NCBI GenBank assembly: GCA_033239525.1
Contig: BSYO01000030.1
Span: 12,111,030-12,175,029 of the forward strand
Length of the DNA: 64,000 nt
Source of the DNA: Nepenthes gracilis
Lineage: Eukaryota; Streptophyta; Magnoliopsida; Caryophyllales; Nepenthaceae
Direction: 5' to 3'
Position 1 is the first letter of the stretch; every line of letters begins with the position of its first letter. The notes beneath the pieces were generated by a model. The model had not been told where the DNA came from and ran no database searches. It worked only from the letters and a program-made list of their open reading frames with translations. Position numbers and translations under genes: made by a program. This document shows, piece after piece, positions 46,958 to 59,700 of the stretch.

Positions 46958-49900
46958 TTTCATGGAGATATCACTCTGGTTGCAAGTCTTTGTGAATCCT
47001 CGCTGGCGTCACTTTCAGAAATCGCTACGTCAGTAGAAAGCATCAAAATAGAACAGAAAGACTTCATGGAAATCGGATGCTACCTGTACCGTGCTTCCGC
47101 AACCATTGTAGAGCTGCAAACAACTGAAAACACATCAATAAATGCAGCAGTAATTCGACAATCTTTATCCAAAAGTATGCTTCTAGCCATTGATATTTTG
47201 GAGGGATTCCAGCCAAATGAATTGAGCTCAACAGTAAAACAGCTGGAAGCTGTCATAAACCACATGGGTGAATGCCTGAGTTCAATACCACCATCAACAT
47301 TTGAGAAAATGAAGTATGCAGAAATCACAGCTCGTTCACTCTCAAGGGAGATGAAAATGGCTAAGTTTCAAGTCAGTCAAATTCAGGAACCCAAACCCAA
47401 TAAGCAGCTGCCAGAGCCATTGCCTTTGGAGGAGCAACCAGAGATAGCATCAACAATAGCAGAATCAGATCTCTACTCCATCATTGCTGACGTTTCACAA
47501 GTAAACTCACAATTATCAGATATCCCACAACCGGTGGAAGTTCTTAGAAGCAAAAGCTGCAAAAACCCGAGTACGAAATCACTAAGAAACCTGAGGGAAG
47601 CAGCTCAATATGTGGAGCCTCTATATGAGAGCTTCTTCTGTCCACTAACAAAGGAGATCATGGACGACCCAGTCACCATACAAAGTGGAGTGACTTATGA
47701 AAGGAAGGCAATTACTGAATGGTTTGAAGAATTCGAGAATTCAGAGGAAGTTATTTGCCCTGCAACAGAGAACAAGCTAGTAAGTAGAGCTTTGAGTCCT
47801 AACATTGCTCTTAAGGCTGCAATAGATGAGTGGAAAGACAGAAATGATATAGCAAGGATCAAAGTCATCCACAAAGCTTTATCTTTATATAACACAGAAA
47901 GCATGGTACTCGATGTGTTGGATGATCTGCGGGATATCTGCCAAAGGAGACGCGACAAAATAGTCGAAGTGCATAACATAGGAATTACACAGTTGCTTGC
48001 CAAGCTTCTAGAGTACAAAGACAGGAAAGTGAGATGTAATGCATTGGAAATATTGCGGCATCTGGCAGAGGATGATGATGAGGGAAAGGTTTTACTTTAT
48101 CTCCTCTTGAACCTTAAAGAACCCAGAAATCCAACAGATACTAAACAAAAGTTGGATTACTATTATTTTGAGAAAAATGTATGTAGCTACTGGGACAAAA
48201 TGGCGAAAAATACCAAGCAGGACAATTTGACACTTCAATAAAAAATGAAAGAAATGTTATAACAAATTATAGCACTTTGTCCTTCTATCTTGATGCCATT
48301 GAAAAGTAAATTCTAGAACGTAATCAGCACTAACCCAGTATTGAGATATACGGAAACTTTTTAAACGTCCACCCAATTTCTCACATCAAACTATTCTGAC
48401 AAGAACCTGACGGTAGACACTATTTTGAATTCAACTGGTTATGAAAATAGAACACATAACCAATGAATGAAAAATGCAATTTTTAAGGTTTGGTGAAATA
48501 GTTCATACTGCCTGAAGCATTTGACATATGTGCAGGAATTGATTGGAAAAACAACAGCCATTACTATGTCAGTCAGGATGCTTTCAAGTAGCTACCAGCC
48601 CATAAGGCATGCTGCATTATTATTGCTAGTCGAGCTTTCAAAGTATGAATCTCTTTTGGACAAAATTGGGCGGGTTGCTGGGGGGATTTTGTTGCTGATC
48701 AGAACAAAATATGGTAGATCTACTGATGGCTTTGCTTCAGATGCGGCAGATCAAATTTTAGGAAATCTGGCTCAATGTCCAGACAACATCAAGTGTATGG
48801 CAGAGAATGGATTTTTTGAACCACTTCTAGATAGTCTAATAAAAGGTAATGTCTAATCAATTCTCCATACTTGCAGAATAATCATTAATCTGTCAGCCAT
48901 CCTAACTTGTATAAAACACTGAATGGGTAACAGCCACAGACTAATTAAAAAGCAAAACCTTCTGAAGTTTCATGGAACTCTAATTGAACCATCCCAAATT
49001 TCAGTAACATTTATAAATATCATGCAGTTTTTGGATACTATGCTGACTTGATAATCTTAAATTAGCAGGATCTGAGGAGATGAAAACGAAGATAGCTACC
49101 TACCTCGGTGAAATTGTACTCGGGCATGAAAGCAAGACCTATGTGGCTGAGAGGGCTGCCCCGGCTCTCATCCATATGGTGCACAGTGGAAACCCTTTTG
49201 CCAGGAAGGCAGCCTTTAAGGCTCTTTCACAAATATCAGCAAATCATCTAAATGGAAGGATATTAGTTGAAGCTGGCATAATGAAAATCATGATAGAGGA
49301 GATGTTCACAAGAAAAATATATGATGAACCAATCGATTCACTTAAAGAAGCTTCTGGAATATTGGCAAACATACTGGAATCTGGTTCTGAGCTTGAGACC
49401 ATCAAGGTAAACACTCAAGGCCACACAATGGCCTCAAACTATGTTGTCTTGAACATCATTTACATGATTGAAAGCTCAAACCCAGATGAGTTAAACCTCA
49501 ACCTCATCAGAATCCTCTCATGCCTGACAAAGTCACCCAAATCGGCAGACACAATTGTGTCTGCAGTCAAAGAAAGCGAAGCAAGTTACATGTTGGTTGA
49601 CATGATCAACAGCCCAAATGAAGAACTTGGAATTGCAGTAATTAAACTGCTCACCACTCTCTCACCATACATGGGCCACACATTAGTTGACAGACTTTCC
49701 AAGATGAATGGTCAACCTGAAAGCCTCATCCAAAACACATCCAACATGACCCAGATCACAGAAAGAAAAGCTCTATCTGCCAAATTCCTGGCTGCACTTC
49801 CCCATCAGAATCTCACACTCAATCTGGCTTTGCTCAGTACCAACACTGTTCCTGGAATCCTGCAAACAATAAATCACATCCAGAGAAATGGGATAAGATC

Positions 49901-50660
49901 AAGTAGGTACGCAAGTGCTTACTTGGAGGGCCTAGTTGGCATACTAGTCAGATTCACGGCAACATTATATGAACCTCGAGTGTTATCTGAATTAATAAAC
50001 TATAATTTCACAACAGTTTTCACAGATCTGCTCATGAAAACGCACAGCAATGAAATTAAGAGGTTAGCAGCAAATGGGTTACAGAAACTCTCAACCCAAA
50101 CAATAAATCTATCAAAACCTCCAAAACCAAATAGAAAGAAGTTCATGAATTTGATCTACTTGCTCAACTTCCGATGCTTTGGGTCGTCAAGCAAAAGTAA
50201 GGTACATGTTTGCCCAGTCCATAGAGGTGCTTGCTCCTCTCAAAGCACCTTTTGTTTGATTGAAGCAAGGGCGGTTGAGGGGCTGTTAGCATGTTTGGAC
50301 CACCAGGATCCTGAGGTGGTTGAAGATGCACTGTCAGCTTTATGTACATTGTTGGATGACAAGGTGGACCTAGACAACAGTGTGAAAATGCTAAATGAAA
50401 TGAATGCTACACAACAAGTGATGAAAGTGGTGAAAGATCACAAGAAAGAAAGTGTTTGGCAGAAAGCATTTTGGATGATTGAAAGGTTCTTGACAAAAGG
50501 TGGCCATAGGATTGCGTTTGCTGTTTCGGAGGATCGGTTGTTTGATACCACACTTGTGACTGCTTTTCATCATGGAGATGTGTATACAAGGCAAATGACA
50601 GAGAAAATACTGATGTACCTAGATAAAATGCCAAGTTTTACCAACACCTTTACCATGTAA
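46958..50660 (+). CDS. PUB42: U-box / ARM-repeat E3 ubiquitin ligase, PUB42-like
   Basis: Exons 46958-48088, 48536-48845 and 49069-50660 join in frame with GT/AG introns and give 1010 residues. The ARM-like N-terminal part leads to a U-box at about residues 218-292 (EPLYESFFCPLTKEIMDDPV, then YERKAITEWF and CPAT), followed by armadillo-type helical repeats to the C-terminus (RHAALLLLVELS, ARKAAFKALSQIS, EDALSALCTLLD). U-box proteins recruit an E2 and transfer ubiquitin to substrates. The U-box sits internally, unlike in PUB43 and PUB44 where it is N-terminal. That and the PPR neighbour point to PUB42 (At1g68940, about 1033 aa). The first 20 or so residues and the start codon are missing: the frame is open back to an acceptor (CTTCTCTTCAG) at 46957, and the only early in-frame ATG is at 47066. 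The first exon probably lies upstream, perhaps beyond the retrotransposon. Substrate unknown. Confidence 0.85.
48089..48535 (+). other. Intron 1 (of those seen) of the PUB42-like gene
   Basis: Starts GTTTTA after GAGGGAAAG and ends ATATGTGCAG. Reading through it gives a false C-terminus at 48241. Phase 0. Confidence 0.85.
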
Positions 50661-50877
50661 CCTTCTCCTGTGGTGATACTACTGCCAATGAGATGTTGTC
50701 TGCCTAGTTGAGAAGCCTAGAGAAATTGAATAATGACAGGATAAAAGATGAACAAATCTTATGCACAAAACATGTAACTATGTATGATTTAGAATATTGA
50801 TTGCTTTTCATGCATTGTAGATATTTATGAAAACTTGAGTTAATGCCTAAGATGACAGGCATTTTGTAAAAATATCT

Positions 50878-50883
50878 AATAAA
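50878..50883 (+). terminator. AATAAA polyadenylation signal of the PUB42-like gene
   Basis: AATAAA in CTAATAAAGATTTTT lies about 218 nt after the stop codon, in a T/A-rich context. This is the first such signal downstream of the gene on the plus strand that I noticed. Confidence 0.5.
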
Positions 50884-53030
50884 GATTTTTGTTACGTGCT
50901 TGAGTTTGACCAAATTTTCTTTCAATTAGAGATTCAAGAGCTTTTGAAATTTATGAAACTTTTACCAGGGAAACCTTTTGATGGTTAAATCATTGATTTG
51001 TCTGATGTCATGTTTGACATTTCAGAAACCTAGGTTATCTAATACAGACAACCCAGAAACTCAAGAGAAATCAATATTATGAGCTCTGGAGTCTTTTCTC
51101 CAACCATTAGGATGGGATTACAATTTAAACTTTCAAAAATTTCACACTCTGGCATTTTCATCAGTTTCCTTTTGTACCTTTATGGATAATTTTTAGGAGT
51201 GTTTAGAAGGTTTATCAGTAGGAGTGAGTCTTGATATAATGATAAGTATGAGCTTGATTCATTGTGATTTAAAGGCTACACGTTAAAACAATAAATCAAA
51301 CTTTGCAATAAAGAGTAAGGCTGTATATATATGATCCTTCCTTGCACCCCACAAAATAGAAGTCTCATGCATTGAGTTATCTTAGTCAAGTCGAATCCGG
51401 TTTGGTTAACAAAAGCTTATTTCTTTTGCCTTCTCCAACCTTTTCAGAAAATTCAACATTGAAATTTATGTTGATTAGATTTAACTTGAGTCTAAATTAG
51501 TTAATATATAAGAAGCTGTGTCAGACCTTATTAATTGTGAAACCAGTAGTCTAGTGACTATGAGAACAGCTAATTGTACTTACAATATAGTGTACGTGAA
51601 TGAAAAAATCTTAGGAGTTTTGTTAAAGCATGTGCTCCTCTCTCTCTCTCTCTCTCTGTTTATCCTTTGTCTGTCTTCCTACCAGTTCTTTAATTTTTCT
51701 CCATTAATTTTATAACCTATAGTCAACCCTGATATCCCATTTTAAGCCATACAATCCACAGAAATTGATAATGAAATGAACCACAAATTCCTTCAGGCCC
51801 TCTAAGGAAGGTCTTCCAAGTTGTAATGTGTGACCATGATAAAATCTGGCAACACTGACACCGGAATCATCCCATAATAGTCTTAACAATTAGAAGGTGA
51901 GATGATTTATTGCATTCAGTTTTCCTCTTGCTGGTCTCATGAAATGTTAAAAAGGTGTACATCCAAGCTCAAACCTAACCTACATATTATTCTCGAGTGA
52001 GGCCACTCTCCTGTTTAGGTAGAGGTCCATCCATAGAGGAAACAAACCCACAAACTGGTTAGGAACTCTATAAAACTTGTCGTGGCAATTGGCAATGAAT
52101 ATATCTTAAGCTCCTACATGAGGATTCACATGGCTGCGATTTACCATTATCATTCAATCCATATCGGTCTCTGGTCAGCCCAATTCTAATAGAAAATGCC
52201 TGGTGTCTTCATTTAAGGAATCTTCATTAAATAGCATGCTTATAGTTAAAATAATGAATGCTATGCAGTACAAAGAAGAATTTAGTCAAAACTTATAGAC
52301 TCCAGTCCAGATAAATTTTATATTTCAGTTGGAGCATGCAAAGAAGCAGGCCATACCTCCATAAGATAAAGGATGTGGTAGAGGCCTAAAGAAATGCCTG
52401 AACTTCTTAAGCAACAGATTGTTTTTTTTCCCTATTTGGTATGACGAGTCAAAAATTGCTCATTTTGTGGGAAGTAGTGCATGCAGAGATTCTTTGAAAG
52501 CATCACTTGTCGTCCCTGCATCAAAAGGGAAGCAATACAACTTAAATAAATTGAAGACTAAGCTTAAATGAACTCCTTGACAATACCAAGTTTATTGCAG
52601 CTTTGATGGTCAATGTGAATCAGATATTCTCACTCGCCAAAGAAGAATAATGCAGCCTCAAGCAAGTAGTGAACTTTAAGGGATCATTTGAATAACTGGC
52701 TAAAATCCAGAATATAGGGAAAAAAAAAAAGTGATACACCCATAAAGCCAGGGATATTCTGGTCTATAGCCAAACACAACATGCACCTTGCGCTCCATTT
52801 CTCAAACAATTAGTAACTCAAAAGCCTCTCGTACATGATCAAATGTCATCAAACTACAAGTAATATACGTGTCTGTTTCCATGATGTTTTGACAATTATC
52901 TTACTCAATGAAGTTGGATCACTGGCATGAACTGCTCTGGCTCATGATCAGAATGCCATACCAACACATTCGGAATGTTGGAATAATTTGAGGTTAAAGC
53001 TACAACATGAGAATAATAAATACAGCAAGA
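50884..53030. other. Spacer between convergent PUB42-like and PPR genes
   Basis: No coding region recognised. A (CT)10 microsatellite lies at 51638-51657. The 3' UTRs of both genes must lie in this 2.3-kb interval. Confidence 0.65.
51638..51657. repeat. (CT)10 microsatellite
   Basis: Uninterrupted CT dinucleotides, with T/C-rich flanks. Confidence 0.9.
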
Positions 53031-55262
53031 TCACCAGAAATCTCCACATGAACATGCACCATCTTTGAAAAAATGAAAACGAACTGCATCTCTCACAAGT
53101 ATCTCTCTCTGAGCGATTTTAGAAATATATTTTGTGGCATTGTGGCAATCCCCACAGACTCTTAGATTCTTAACCACTCGTATAGTGAGGCTAGGAGGAA
53201 GAAAGATCAACCCAAACACAATTGCAAGTCTTTCACTGTGATATCTCAGCATACGAATCTTCTCCAAGTCCTCAACTTCATGAAGAACTGAGCTCATGTC
53301 AGGCATGTAACCTTCCTCTATCATTTTTGCGTTCAGTTTTTCCAGCTCAGCATGTATCTGATCCAAATATGGGCTTGATTGGTCATCAGCTGAGAAAATG
53401 TACACTTTATTCCTAAATTTAATCCAACTACATCCAGGTTCCTTTTTCACTCCCTTATCCCTCATTCCTCTTCGCAACTGAGCCACATGGTCCCACTTCC
53501 CTTTTGCTGCATAGATGCTCGAGAGCAATAAATAGCCTGCCGGGTTCTGAGGTTCCAATTCTAACAAAGAGTCAGCAGCCCATTTGCCAATTTCTACATT
53601 AGCATGTACTCTACAAGAACTCAGCAATGTAATCCAACCAACAGCATCAGGAATAAAAGGCATTTCAATTATAAAATTTTTTGCTATTTCTAATTTCCCA
53701 GCACGACTGAAAAGATCTATCATGCAAGTGTAGTGATCATTAACGGGGAGAATACCGTGTTCTTTCACCATGGATTCAAAATACTGCTGTCCTTTCTCCA
53801 CTAAACCTGCTCTACTGCAAGCTGAGAGAACTGCCACAAAAGTAACTGCATCAGGTTTAAGACCATTGCCCAGCATTTTCTCAAACAACGTGAGTGTCTC
53901 ATTAGCCTTCCCAAACTGAGAGTATCCGCAAACCAATGCAGTCCAAGAAACTTCATCCCTGCTACTCATCTCATTGAACAACAAATGGGAATCTTTTATG
54001 CATCCGCATTTACCATACAAGGTAATAAGTGCGTTGGAAACAGTAATAAAGGATACCAGGCCAGATACTAAGGCTCGACCATGAAATTGTGAACCCTCCT
54101 CTAGACTTGATAAATTAGCGGACGAGCTAATAACACTTCCCAAAGTAATATCATCTGGGCCAAATGAATTTTTCTGCATCTCACAGAAAAGCTTTACAGC
54201 TTCTTCACTGAAACCGTTCTGGCCGTAACCCACTATCATGGCAGCCCATGAAACGATGTTCTTGTGAGTCATAATCTTGAATACTGTCTCTGCATACTTT
54301 ATGCTTTTGCACTTGCAATACATGTCAACAAGAGAACTGCCCACAAACACATTTTGTTGATAATCTGTTCTGATAATATATGCATGAAGTTGCTTTCCTT
54401 CATTCAAGGCAAATATTCCTCCACAAGCAGTCAAGACACTTCCGAAAGTAAATTGATCTAACTTCGAACCTTCCAGCCTCATTTCTCTAACTAAAGCAAC
54501 TGCTTCACTGTCCAAATGGTTTTGGGTGAGTCCTGAAATCATACTTGTCCATGAAATTGAATCCTTCTCTGCCATTTTATGAAACAAATTTTCTGCATCT
54601 TCAACCATCCCACAACGTAAAAGCCCAGCGACCATCGTATTGCACATAACCAAATTCCTTTCCGGCGCTTCATCAAAGACTCGCTTTGCATCATGAATTA
54701 ACCCGAATTTTGAATACATATCCACCAATGGATTACCCACAAACACAAATGTACTAAATCCTAACTTCACTATCTGCCCATGAAATAGCCTACCCAGATC
54801 AATAGAACCCCTATTCAATGACAATATAAGTACCGTTGAAAACGTAATCCTGTTTAAGTTCATGGGTCCATCCTCTATCATGAGTTTGTAAGCCCTAACT
54901 GCTTCACTAAAGAAACCATAATTGACATAACCGGAAATAAATGAGGTCCAAGAGATCCCATCTCTATTTGGCATGCGATTAAATATTTCCTGCATATAAA
55001 GAAGCTGGCCTGACTTTGAATAACTAGAGAGAATGATGTTCCATGAGAAAACATTTGGTTGCGGAATTCGATCAAACACATTACGAGCATAGATTAAATT
55101 GTTGAGTTTACCATAAGTGCTTATAAGACTGTTTGACAAAAATATGTCTGGATGCTTCTGGGTTTTAAGTATAACGCAATGGAGCCTTTTTGCGAGTGTT
55201 TGGTCGAGTGTTTCGCGGCATTGTTTAAGTAATGAACAGTAGTAGTTCGTGGACGAGGACAT
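53031..55262 (-). CDS. DYW-class PPR protein, 743 aa (At1g68930-like)
   Basis: A single uninterrupted frame, as usual for plant PPR genes. From about residue 35 to 560 it is a chain of PLS-type pentatricopeptide repeats (recurring VSW-ALI-GY and VFVGN-L-DMY motifs). E domains with the WITLLSSCRVH motif follow. Next comes the PG box with KEPGCSWIK. The C-terminal DYW domain keeps the deaminase motif HSE (H675, E677) with CGDCH (C703, C706, H707) and a final CSCGDFW. The zinc-binding residues are complete; the terminal tripeptide is DFW, a common variant of DYW. Such proteins bind one or a few RNA sites in mitochondria or plastids and carry out C-to-U editing. The length matches Arabidopsis At1g68930. 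The editing target cannot be read from the sequence. It is convergent with the PUB42-like gene. Confidence 0.92.
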   Translation of the reverse strand: MSSSTNYYCSLLKQCRETLDQTLAKRLHCVILKTQKHPDIFLSNSLISTYGKLNNLIYARNVFDRIPQPNVFSWNIILSSYSKSGQLLYMQEIFNRMPNRDGISWTSFISGYVNYGFFSEAVRAYKLMIEDGPMNLNRITFSTVLILSLNRGSIDLGRLFHGQIVKLGFSTFVFVGNPLVDMYSKFGLIHDAKRVFDEAPERNLVMCNTMVAGLLRCGMVEDAENLFHKMAEKDSISWTSMISGLTQNHLDSEAVALVREMRLEGSKLDQFTFGSVLTACGGIFALNEGKQLHAYIIRTDYQQNVFVGSSLVDMYCKCKSIKYAETVFKIMTHKNIVSWAAMIVGYGQNGFSEEAVKLFCEMQKNSFGPDDITLGSVISSSANLSSLEEGSQFHGRALVSGLVSFITVSNALITLYGKCGCIKDSHLLFNEMSSRDEVSWTALVCGYSQFGKANETLTLFEKMLGNGLKPDAVTFVAVLSACSRAGLVEKGQQYFESMVKEHGILPVNDHYTCMIDLFSRAGKLEIAKNFIIEMPFIPDAVGWITLLSSCRVHANVEIGKWAADSLLELEPQNPAGYLLLSSIYAAKGKWDHVAQLRRGMRDKGVKKEPGCSWIKFRNKVYIFSADDQSSPYLDQIHAELEKLNAKMIEEGYMPDMSSVLHEVEDLEKIRMLRYHSERLAIVFGLIFLPPSLTIRVVKNLRVCGDCHNATKYISKIAQREILVRDAVRFHFFKDGACSCGDFW

Positions 55263-55814
55263 GATCTCGAAGTCAAGAAGTGACAGGTTCTTTATGGTCC
55301 GATTGTTGTCTTCAGAGAAAAGGATCGGAAATATAGCTCCATTGGATGTGAAGTGTTTCTAAGTATGGTCTAAGAATTTCGAGGTTCACTAGCAATTTCG
55401 TGTTTCATAGGTTTCACCAATATTCGAGCCATTCTGTAAGGCGCACCATTCCCTCTCTTCCTTGACTACCCCGGAAGAGATTCAAGCCATTGTTTTGCGT
55501 ATGAGGAACATACAAAAGCTCTAGGCTTGGAAGGGTTCTCTGCATCATTTTTCCACATTTATCCCTGATGTGATTTTTGTTTTTTGGGGGCATGGGTGCC
55601 TTCTTAAACATCTAAATGCCACTCTTATTAGTCTTATTGCTAAGGTTGCAATGTCGGCTAGTGTTATAGACTTCCAAAGTATATCTTATTGCAATACGTA
55701 AAATATAATCATTTATAAAATTCTAATTAATCGAACTATACTTATTTTTCTTCACCTAATAGATATTTATCAAATGGCATATGTGAAAAGAATGAGTATA
55801 GGTAGCGACATTCT
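55263..55814. other. Upstream region of the PPR gene
   Basis: Contains the 5' UTR and promoter region of the minus-strand PPR gene. No other gene recognised. It ends at the left LTR of the copia element, which inserted about 550 bp upstream of the start codon. Confidence 0.6.
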
Positions 55815-56678
55815 TGTTGGGATCATTCCCGTATGGAAGTTTTTAGAACTTGGGTGGAGCATGAATGTGCTAGGAGGAAGGAATTTCAGTCAACAGAGTT
55901 GACCGAAAACTTTTGGACGGTTAACTCTTCCGATTAATATATTGACTATCATAAGTTGTGAGTTATCTGAAGAAGCAGGACAGACTACTTCAACTGGTCA
56001 ACAGTGTGGTTGACCGGCTAAGATGAAACGACAAACAACAGAGTTGATATGCCGTATTTGGTAGATCTGAATGACTGTCGTATCCTAAAAGGTATACAGT
56101 TGACCTGCCCTTTTGGGTGGTTGGTAAAAGTCATTCTCGGGACTCCAAAGGCTGATCGGTCTGTAAGAGCAGGCATGCGCTGCCTACTGCATGATAGGGC
56201 GTACGCATGCAAGTAGACTTTAGAAGTTGAACATCAACCACCAAGCTGGGCTATGGTGAGGGGCGTGTATATATGTATATATATGTACACTTTGTACAGA
56301 TACAAGCATGCATAAGGCAAGAACAAAAAGAAGGAGAAGACACCGGTCAAGTAGAGAGAAATAGTGTAATAGAGGAGTGAAAGTGAAAAGAAAGAGAGCT
56401 GCGAGTGAAAATAAAGTGAGAGGGCTTTTGTTTACTTTTGCTCTATTCTTATTTCACCTCTTGTAAATTTCTCATACTTATTGATTTTTGTGGATTTAGT
56501 GTCCCGTGATTTTTTTTTCTTATTTGAAAGATTTTTCACATAAAATTTAGTGTTCGTTTCTCTTCTCTTGTCTCTACTTCACAGTTCTAATGTGCTTTAT
56601 CAGTTGGCCGTTCATTCCAATTAACAGAAGAAACTGTTCTTATATTCTAGTCAGTAGGCCACCCATTGTCCTTCAACA
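55815..56678 (+). repeat. 5' LTR of the copia element
   Basis: 864 bp, TGTTGGGATC...CTTCAACA. The last third contains GTGTCCCGTGATTTTTT and CACATAAAATTTAGTGTTC, the same R-U5 signature seen in the solo LTRs of this window. A (TA/TATG) run near 56268-56287 could include the promoter TATA box. Confidence 0.88.
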
Positions 56679-56680
56679 AG

Positions 56681-56690
56681 TGATATCAGA
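56681..56690 (+). other. Primer-binding site, initiator-tRNA-Met type
   Basis: TGATATCAGA, 2 nt after the LTR end, differs from the common plant TGGTATCAGA at one base. Confidence 0.75.
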
Positions 56691-56713
56691 AATTGGTTGA
56701 CAATTCCGTCTGA

Positions 56714-59700
56714 ATGGCATCATCATCCTCAAAGAACTTGCCATTCAGTGTAGAACAGTTCAATGGGTAGGGCAACTTCATTCTCTGGCAGGAGAGGGTG
56801 AAGAACATCTTGACTAGAGAAGGAACAATCAAAGCATTGAGGAAGAAGAAAGATAGATCGAAAAGCCTATCAAAGGAGGACTGGCAATACAAACGAGATA
56901 TTGCCAATTGTACTATCAAACTATGCCTGGCGGACAACACACTCCAAGAGGTCCTTAGCTTGACCGATCCGGCGGAGGTGTGGGAGAAGTTTGAAAGCCG
57001 ATATAAATCCAAATCCTTAATAACCAGGCTTCACATTAAGAAACAATTCTATGGCCTGCGGTTGTCAAAAGGTGGTAGCTTTGAGAAGCATTTGGACGAT
57101 TTTAATCGGATTGTAATACAAATATCCGCCCTTGATGAGGTAATGAAGGAGGAGGATAAGGCATTGGTGCTACTAGCCTCTCTACCAGCTTCTTATGATT
57201 ATATTGTCACCGTATTATTGTTTGAAAAATACACTCTCAAACTGGACGAGGTCATCGCCTCCCTACTCATGAATGAGTCAAAGCGGTTATGAGGGGGTTC
57301 GACGTCTTCTCATAGTGAAGTACTTGTGATCGAGTCTAGGGGATGAAGTAAAGATCAAAGCCAGAAGCCTTAAAAGAAGGGATGGAGCAAATCTCGTTCA
57401 AGGTATGAAAATTTTGAGTGCCATCACTGTGGCAAAAAGGGCCACATCAAGAAGCAGTGTTTCAAGTGGAAGCGCGAGAACGCCGAGAAAGAGAAAGGAG
57501 AAAAGGGACGAAGTGAGGATAAGTCCTCCGTCTCAGTGGTCATAGGAAGCGATCTCCTAGTGATATGTGAAGAAAACGTGGCAAACCTAACGGACAAGGA
57601 GTCTGACTGGGTGATTGATTCTGGTGCCACCTTATACACCACGTCAAAAAGGGGATTATTCACATCCTATACTTTAGGAAACTTTGGAATGATAAGGATG
57701 GACAATGAAGGAACATCACAAATTGTTGGCAAGGGTGACGTTATGCTGATCACCAATAACGGGATGAAACTGATGTTGAAGGACATTCGACACGTTCTTG
57801 ATATCAGGCTCAATATTATCTCAATAGGTCGGCCAAATAATAAAAGTTATTGTAGCACCTTCTGTAAAGGTGAGTGGAAACTTACCAGAGGTTCTCTGGT
57901 AGTGGCAAGAGAAAAAAGGTGTTTCGGCCTGTACATCATGAAGGCATTCGCAACGGTCGTAGATGTAAATGTTGCTACCAACAAGGAAACCGAGAACTTG
58001 TGGCACAGGAGGTTAGGCCACATGAGTGAACACGGATTGAATCATCTGGCCAGGAAGGGCATTATGGTCGGAGTGAAGGAGGACGGATCAAGAATGTGTC
58101 CTCACTGCTTGGCCGACAAACAGAGGAGAGTCTCGTTTCATGTAGACTTATCCGCCCTAAAGGCAGAACTGCTTGAACTCATCCACATAGATGTGTGTGG
58201 ACCATTCAAAGAAAAGTCATTTGGTGGAGTTCAATATTGTATCTATTTTATTGATGACTGTTCCAAAAAATTATGGGTATATCCATTGAAAACCAAAGAC
58301 CAAGTCCTTGGTGTATTTGAGGAATTTTGCACCCTTGTTGAGCGATAAACAGGGAAGAAAATGAAGACCGTCTGAAGTGACAACGGCGGTGAATACATAG
58401 GGTCCTTTGATGACTATTGCCGGTCACATGGTATTAGGTATCAGAAGACGCCTCTAAAGACGCCACAGTTGAACGGAGTGGTTGAGCGGATGAACCGCAC
58501 ACATCTAGAAAGAGAACGGTGTATGCTTTCGGAAGCTGAGCTCCCCGGACACTTCTTGGCCGAAGCACTGAAGACGGCGGCCTACATTATAAACAGGTCG
58601 CCCAGTAAACCCTTGAAGGGTGAAGTGCCAAAGAAGATATGGTCAAATAAAGAGCCATCTTATAATAATCTGTGGGTGTTTGGATGTAAAGCCTTTATCC
58701 ATATCGCAATAGATGAAAGGACAAAGTTGGAGCCTAAGACAATGCAGTGCGTCTTTCTGGGCTACTGGAAAGATAAGCTAGGATACATATTTTATGACCT
58801 AGCTGAAAGAAGACTCATCCGGTCAAGGGACGTAACCTTCGTTTAAAATGAAACAATCAAGGATATTGGCAGAAAAGTCAAATGTGATGGCGAGCGGATG
58901 GACAAAATAAGTATCGAAGTTGTCCGTCCGATATCTCTGAAAGATGGGGACAATGGCCCTGAGGTGGTCGATCACAATGGAGAGGAAATAATATCTCTTG
59001 ATGAAGGTCAGGATGAAGTCATCCCTCAACCAGTCGAGGATCTGCTTGTCAGACGATCCTCACGAAACAGACAGCCGTCCGTCCGTCTGTCGCTTAGTGA
59101 GTATGTTATGCTCACTGATGCCGGAGAATTTGAAATTTATGAAGAGGCTATGGAGGATGAGAATAGGGTGAAGTGGCTGGAAGTCATGAAGGATGAGATG
59201 TGCTTTCTCCATGAAAATCACACATTCGACCTAGTCAAACTTCCTAAGGGAAAGAGAGCCTTTAAGAACAATTGGATCTTTCGACTAAATACGCCCGAAG
59301 ACACTGCACAATCGAGATACAAGACACGGCTAGTGGTGAAAGGCTTCAGTTAACGAAAGGGAGTTGATTTTGATGAGATCTTTGCTCCAACGATGAAGAT
59401 GTCTTCCATAAGGGTTGTTCTGGAATTGGCAGCCACCCAGAATCTGAAAGTGGAATTGATGGACGTCTGGACATCTTTTCTTCATGGTGAATTGGAAGAA
59501 GAAATTTATATGGAGCAACTGAAAGGGTTCAATGCTAAAGAAAAGGAGCAATTAGTTTGTCGTCTAAGGAAAAGCCTGGTATGGGTTAAAACAGCTCTGA
59601 AACAGTGGTACAAGAAATTTGAATCGGTCATGGTCAATCAAGGGTACCGGCGGACTACTTGTGATCACTGTGTATTCACACAGAGATTTTCGAAAGATGA

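Noticed and set aside
48089..48241. C-terminal extension of the first PUB42-like exon to the stop at 48241
   Set aside because: It reads through a GT donor. Splicing to 48536 continues the ARM-repeat sequence in frame.
53222..54461. Plus-strand frames opposite the PPR gene
   Set aside because: Shadows of the long minus-strand PPR frame.
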